A stretch of DNA of 7,995 nucleotides. Source: Dehalococcoidia bacterium. Its GTDB lineage: Bacteria; Chloroflexota; Dehalococcoidia; Dehalococcoidales; RBG-16-60-22. The stretch lies in assembly GCA_013202615.1 (NCBI GenBank), contig JABMRL010000043.1:1-7995 (forward strand), in the 5' to 3' direction. Numbering within the stretch: position 1 is the first letter of the stretch; each line of letters starts with the position of its first letter. The position numbers were made by a program, and so were the translations under genes. Positions 5,169 through 7,995 of the stretch are shown here, piece by piece. Below the pieces are notes generated by a model. The model was given only the letters and a program-made list of their open reading frames with translations. It ran no database searches and was not told the origin of the DNA.

Positions 5169-6605
5169 ATGGCAAAGGCTGATTGCGTGGTGAAGGGGGG
5201 TTTGGTCGTCAGCGGGCAGGGGATAACCAGAGCGGACGTTCTGGTGGGCGACGGGATAATTCAGCAGGTGGGTGAAAATCTCGAAGCGCCGAAAACGGTT
5301 GACGCTTCCGGAAAGTATGTGTTTCCCGGCATCATTGACGCCCACAACCATCCGGTCTATGCCGACAAAATGGACACCTTTTCCCTGGCGGCGGCCTATG
5401 GTGGAGTTACCACCATAATTCCCTTCTTCGGCAATCTGGCGGCGTGGGGCACATCCGGGAAGACCTCAGAAGTAATAAAGAAAATGATTGAGGAAGGGGA
5501 GAGGATATCCTATCTTGATTTCGCCATTCACGGGACGTTCGTGGCCGAAGATGACGTCAGGGCGGAAATTCCCAGGCTGATAAAGATGGGGGTGCCTTCC
5601 TTCAAGGTGTTTATGACGTACCCCAAAAGGGGCATGATGATGCCCGATGACAAGATGCTGGCAGCTATGGCGGCGGCAGCGGCCGAGGGCGGTCTGGCTA
5701 TGGTGCATGCCGAGAACGGCTATGCTATAGACTACCTTGTGGAAAAGTTCACGGCTGAGGGCAAAGTTTCCCGGGAGTATTTCATGCCGTCGCAGCCCAA
5801 TATCCTGGAGGTGGACGCGGTGCAGCGGGCGGCCACCTATGCGCTGCTCACCGACTGCCCTCTTTATTGCGTGCATCTGAGTGCCAGAGAAATGCCTGAG
5901 ATAATGATGCAGATGAAGCAGGAGGGCCGGCGTATATACGGTGAGACCTGCCCGCAATATCTGTCTCTGACCAACCAGGCCGTGCTGGAGAGAGGAGCTC
6001 TGGGCAAAGTAGGTCCACCGCTAAGGGAGAAGGAAGACAACGAGGCTATCTGGCGGGGCCTGGCCAGCCATGCCATCGATACGGTGGCCAGCGATTCCTG
6101 CGATGTCAAAGCGGAGCAAAAAGAGTGGGGTGGCGCTTCCACAGATTTCGTCACCGGTCCGGGCGCCAGACCAGGGCCGAACAACATCTTTGAAGCGCGA
6201 TTTGGCGCTCCATCTGTGGAGCCGATGCTTCAGGTGGTGTACCACGATGGCGTGAATGACGGGCGCATCACCCTGACGCGACTGGTACAGGCGATGTGCG
6301 AAAACCCGGCCAAGATATTCGGCCTCTATCCGAAAAAGGGCATCCTTCAGGAAGGTTCCGATGCTGATATAGTTGTTTTTGACCCAACGGTGCCGCATAC
6401 CATAAGCGTGGATGGAATGCACGGGAATGCCGACTTCACCCTCTTCGAAGGCAAAGAGGTAACGGGCGCTGCGGTATTCTCCATGCAGCGCGGTGAGGTG
6501 CTCATCGAAAACGGGCAGCTCAGGCGGAAACAGGGGAGTGCCAGGTTTCTACTTGGAGACCGCAATCTGGCTGCCTATGCCAGGAAGGGATACCCTGTGG
6601 CATAA
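5169..6605 (+). CDS. Hydantoinase/dihydropyrimidinase-family cyclic amidohydrolase
   Basis: 478-residue cytoplasmic amidohydrolase, close to the 460-480 usual for D-hydantoinases and dihydropyrimidinases, which open hydantoin or dihydropyrimidine rings to N-carbamoyl amino acids. The binuclear metal site is complete: DAHNHP gives His59 and His61, SFKVFMTY gives the lysine expected to be carboxylated (Lys146), then His180 (MVHAENG), His236 (CVHLSA) and Asp309 (ASDSCD). Tyr151, five residues after the lysine, matches the substrate-binding tyrosine of dihydropyrimidinase. CPQYLSL (261-267), ENPAKIFGLYPKKG (378-391) and EGSDADIVVFDP (395-406) are further family signatures; the last two belong to the C-terminal part that completes the small beta domain. 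It has its own promoter and strong ribosome-binding site, with no carbamoylase or hydantoin racemase gene beside it. Allantoinase and dihydroorotase are less likely given the length and motif spacing; the true substrate is open. Confidence 0.93.
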   Translation: MAKADCVVKGGLVVSGQGITRADVLVGDGIIQQVGENLEAPKTVDASGKYVFPGIIDAHNHPVYADKMDTFSLAAAYGGVTTIIPFFGNLAAWGTSGKTSEVIKKMIEEGERISYLDFAIHGTFVAEDDVRAEIPRLIKMGVPSFKVFMTYPKRGMMMPDDKMLAAMAAAAAEGGLAMVHAENGYAIDYLVEKFTAEGKVSREYFMPSQPNILEVDAVQRAATYALLTDCPLYCVHLSAREMPEIMMQMKQEGRRIYGETCPQYLSLTNQAVLERGALGKVGPPLREKEDNEAIWRGLASHAIDTVASDSCDVKAEQKEWGGASTDFVTGPGARPGPNNIFEARFGAPSVEPMLQVVYHDGVNDGRITLTRLVQAMCENPAKIFGLYPKKGILQEGSDADIVVFDPTVPHTISVDGMHGNADFTLFEGKEVTGAAVFSMQRGEVLIENGQLRRKQGSARFLLGDRNLAAYARKGYPVA

Positions 6606-6645
6606 GCTGTCTGTAATAACGCGGCGCAGCTCTGGAGGTTAAACT

Positions 6646-7803
6646 TCACAGGGCCCTGGTATAGATGTTCTTAACATCCTCTTCGGTCATGTTTCTGGGA
6701 TTGGGCACGAAGAGGCGACTTATTTTCATGCCTCCTTCTGTGAGTTCCGGGATGTCGGCTTCGGTGGCGCCGTAATCGCTCAGTCGGCACGGGATGTCGA
6801 CGATTTCAAGCAGTTTGAATAAGGCTGCCACGAGTTTTTCTGATGCCTGGTACGGTGTCAGCCCTTCCGTGTTTTCCCCCATAACCCGAGCTATATGGGC
6901 GAATTTCTTCAGGTTGCCGATTTTATTGTAATCGACTATGTACGGCAGCATGACCGCATTGGACCTTCCGTGTGACATATGATATTTAATGCCCAGTATA
7001 TTGGATAAGCCGTGTATCGCGCCTACTCCGCCGCTGCAGAATGCCAGGCCGGCGACTGTAGCCCCGAGCGACATATTGTAACGTGCGGTGATATTTTCGC
7101 CCTTGGCATAAGCTGCGGGCAGGTTTTCCGCAATCAGACGGATTGCCTCAATGCCCAGAATTTCGGAAAAAGGCGTCGCGTTTACCGAAACGTAGGTTTC
7201 AAGGGCATGAACCAGGGCATCCACGCCGGTGTCGGCAGTTACGTGGGGTGGCATTGATAACGTGAGCAGGGGGTCAACAATGGCGACATCCGCCAGAGCA
7301 TAGTTGCTGTGAACCGCCATTTTCAGGTTTTCAACTTTATCTGCGACAACAAGCGTGCGGGTGACTTCACTGCCGGTGCCGGCCGTGGTTGGTAGCAGTA
7401 TCCTGGGAAGCCCCCTCAGGGGCACTTTGTCTATCCCGGCGTAGTCCAGTATTTTACCCTTATTTTTGGCCATTAGGGCAATGCCCTTGGCAACATCCAG
7501 CGAACTGCCCCCGCCGACACCGATAACGATGTCTACACCGGAATCGACGGCTATTCGAGCGCCATCATCAACGTTGTGAGCCGGTGGCTCTGCCTCGACC
7601 TGGTCGTAAATATCGAAATCTATCTTCTGGGCTTTAAGCGAATCCTGTACGCCTGACAGCAGCCCGGCCGCCAGCAGGCTTTTATCGGTAACAACGAGCG
7701 CCTTTTTCGCGTTGAACTGCGCGGTCTCCTTTCCCACCAGACCGGCAGTGTCATTGCCGAAGATGACCTTGGTTGGCGACAGGAAGGTGTGTACTTTATT
7801 CAT
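6646..7803 (-). CDS. Iron-dependent (group III) alcohol dehydrogenase
   Basis: 385-residue Fe-ADH family enzyme, the standard length (lactaldehyde reductase FucO, 1,3-propanediol and butanol dehydrogenases). It interconverts an alcohol and an aldehyde with NAD(P) in the cytoplasm. The N-terminal nucleotide domain has GVGGGSSLDVAKG (95-107) and PTTAGTGSEVT (138-148). The all-helical C-terminal domain carries the four metal ligands Asp195 and His199 (DTGVDALVHALE), His264 (AIHGLSN) and His278 (HMSHGRSN), nearly the same numbers as in FucO. Asp40 (VVTDKSL) at the end of the second strand favours NAD. The start ATG has AGAGGT 9 nt upstream and a good promoter. It converges with the hydantoinase gene, with only 40 nt between the two stops. 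Substrate specificity cannot be predicted from sequence in this family. Confidence 0.95.
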   Translation of the reverse strand: MNKVHTFLSPTKVIFGNDTAGLVGKETAQFNAKKALVVTDKSLLAAGLLSGVQDSLKAQKIDFDIYDQVEAEPPAHNVDDGARIAVDSGVDIVIGVGGGSSLDVAKGIALMAKNKGKILDYAGIDKVPLRGLPRILLPTTAGTGSEVTRTLVVADKVENLKMAVHSNYALADVAIVDPLLTLSMPPHVTADTGVDALVHALETYVSVNATPFSEILGIEAIRLIAENLPAAYAKGENITARYNMSLGATVAGLAFCSGGVGAIHGLSNILGIKYHMSHGRSNAVMLPYIVDYNKIGNLKKFAHIARVMGENTEGLTPYQASEKLVAALFKLLEIVDIPCRLSDYGATEADIPELTEGGMKISRLFVPNPRNMTEEDVKNIYTRAL

Positions 7804-7812
7804 AGCGAAGAT

Positions 7813-7818
7813 ACCTCT
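7813..7818 (-). promoter_or_regulatory. Ribosome-binding site of the iron-dependent dehydrogenase
   Basis: AGAGGT on the minus strand, 9 nt before the ATG at 7803; a longer purine run (GAAAGAGAGG) surrounds it. Confidence 0.55.
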
Positions 7819-7851
7819 CTTTCTTCAATCTAAGACAAACATACCGCCACT

Positions 7852-7880
7852 ATTTTAGTACGCAAATCGCCAAGTATCAA
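7852..7880 (-). promoter_or_regulatory. Sigma70-type promoter of the iron-dependent dehydrogenase
   Basis: Minus strand: TTGATA (7875-7880, 5 of 6 consensus), 17 nt spacer, TAAAAT (7852-7857, 5 of 6 consensus). Transcription would start near 7845, giving a leader of about 42 nt. Confidence 0.7.
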
Positions 7881-7884
7881 TAGC

Positions 7885-7972
7885 CTGGGCATAAGAAAAG
7901 CGGTAAATCACCTATTTTTATGATTCCCTATACTCTAATGGTGACTTGTTGGCTCACCCGCGGTATGCCCAG
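7885..7972. repeat. 9-bp perfect inverted repeat upstream of the iron-dependent dehydrogenase
   Basis: CTGGGCATA (7885-7893) is the exact reverse complement of TATGCCCAG (7964-7972), 70 nt apart and just upstream of the -35 box. A shorter GCGGTA motif occurs at 7900 and 7960 and inverted at 7842. This could be a looping operator or part of a neighbouring promoter region; a chance match is possible. Confidence 0.3.
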
Positions 7973-7995
7973 TCATCTGAAAATTGAATCTGTTC

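Noticed and set aside
5466..6422. Minus-strand open frames opposite the hydantoinase gene
   Set aside because: They are shadows of a complete hydantoinase gene; no motifs and no ribosome-binding sites.
6606..6645. Bidirectional terminator between the convergent hydantoinase and iron-dependent dehydrogenase genes
   Set aside because: The 40-nt gap contains no stable stem followed by a T-run in either direction.
7929..7934. Plus-strand TATACT as a promoter for a gene to the right
   Set aside because: No -35-like hexamer at a suitable distance and no coding start visible before the window ends.

Overview
The window looks like a moderately GC-rich bacterial chromosome with short intergenic gaps and sigma70-type promoters. 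The mix suggests an uncultured anaerobic Chloroflexota such as Dehalococcoidia: a GQALLLVLVLL-type pilin-like protein beside catabolic dehydrogenases, a hydantoinase and an HpcH/HpaI aldolase. That lineage is an inference from gene style; no rRNA or other marker gene is present.

Layout. Positions 1-1395 (minus strand) hold a two-gene catabolic operon: a zinc-dependent medium-chain dehydrogenase followed by an HpcH/HpaI-type aldolase that runs off the left edge. Positions 1396-1599 are a divergent promoter region with extended -10 elements facing both ways. Positions 1600-3915 (plus strand) hold three translationally overlapping genes that look like the minor pseudopilins of a type IV pilus or type II secretion tip (order like PilV-PilW-PilX or GspI-GspJ-GspK). 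The third carries a large ectodomain built from two related beta modules (DUF11-like). It is followed at 3975-4475 by a two-helix membrane protein resembling a signal peptidase (S26/SipW style) without the usual general base. Positions 4550-5026 (minus) hold a YbaK/ProX-type aminoacyl-tRNA deacylase. Positions 5169-6605 (plus) hold a hydantoinase/dihydropyrimidinase with a strong promoter and ribosome-binding site. Positions 6646-7803 (minus) hold an iron-dependent alcohol dehydrogenase with a good promoter. Positions 7804-7995 are its upstream region, with an inverted repeat.

How it fits together. The dehydrogenases, aldolase and hydantoinase are stand-alone catabolic units, probably for carbonyl/hydroxy-acid and cyclic amide compounds; they do not form one obvious pathway. 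The most unusual part is the pilin-like operon. It appears to supply a pilus-tip complex whose terminal subunit has exchanged the usual GspK-type domain for adhesin-like beta domains, with a signal-peptidase-like membrane protein encoded beside it. No pilus motor, secretin, prepilin peptidase or major pilin gene lies in the window, so the machinery must be encoded elsewhere. I see no tRNA, rRNA, CRISPR array, insertion sequence or convincing intrinsic terminator. No gene-free stretch exceeds about 210 bases.
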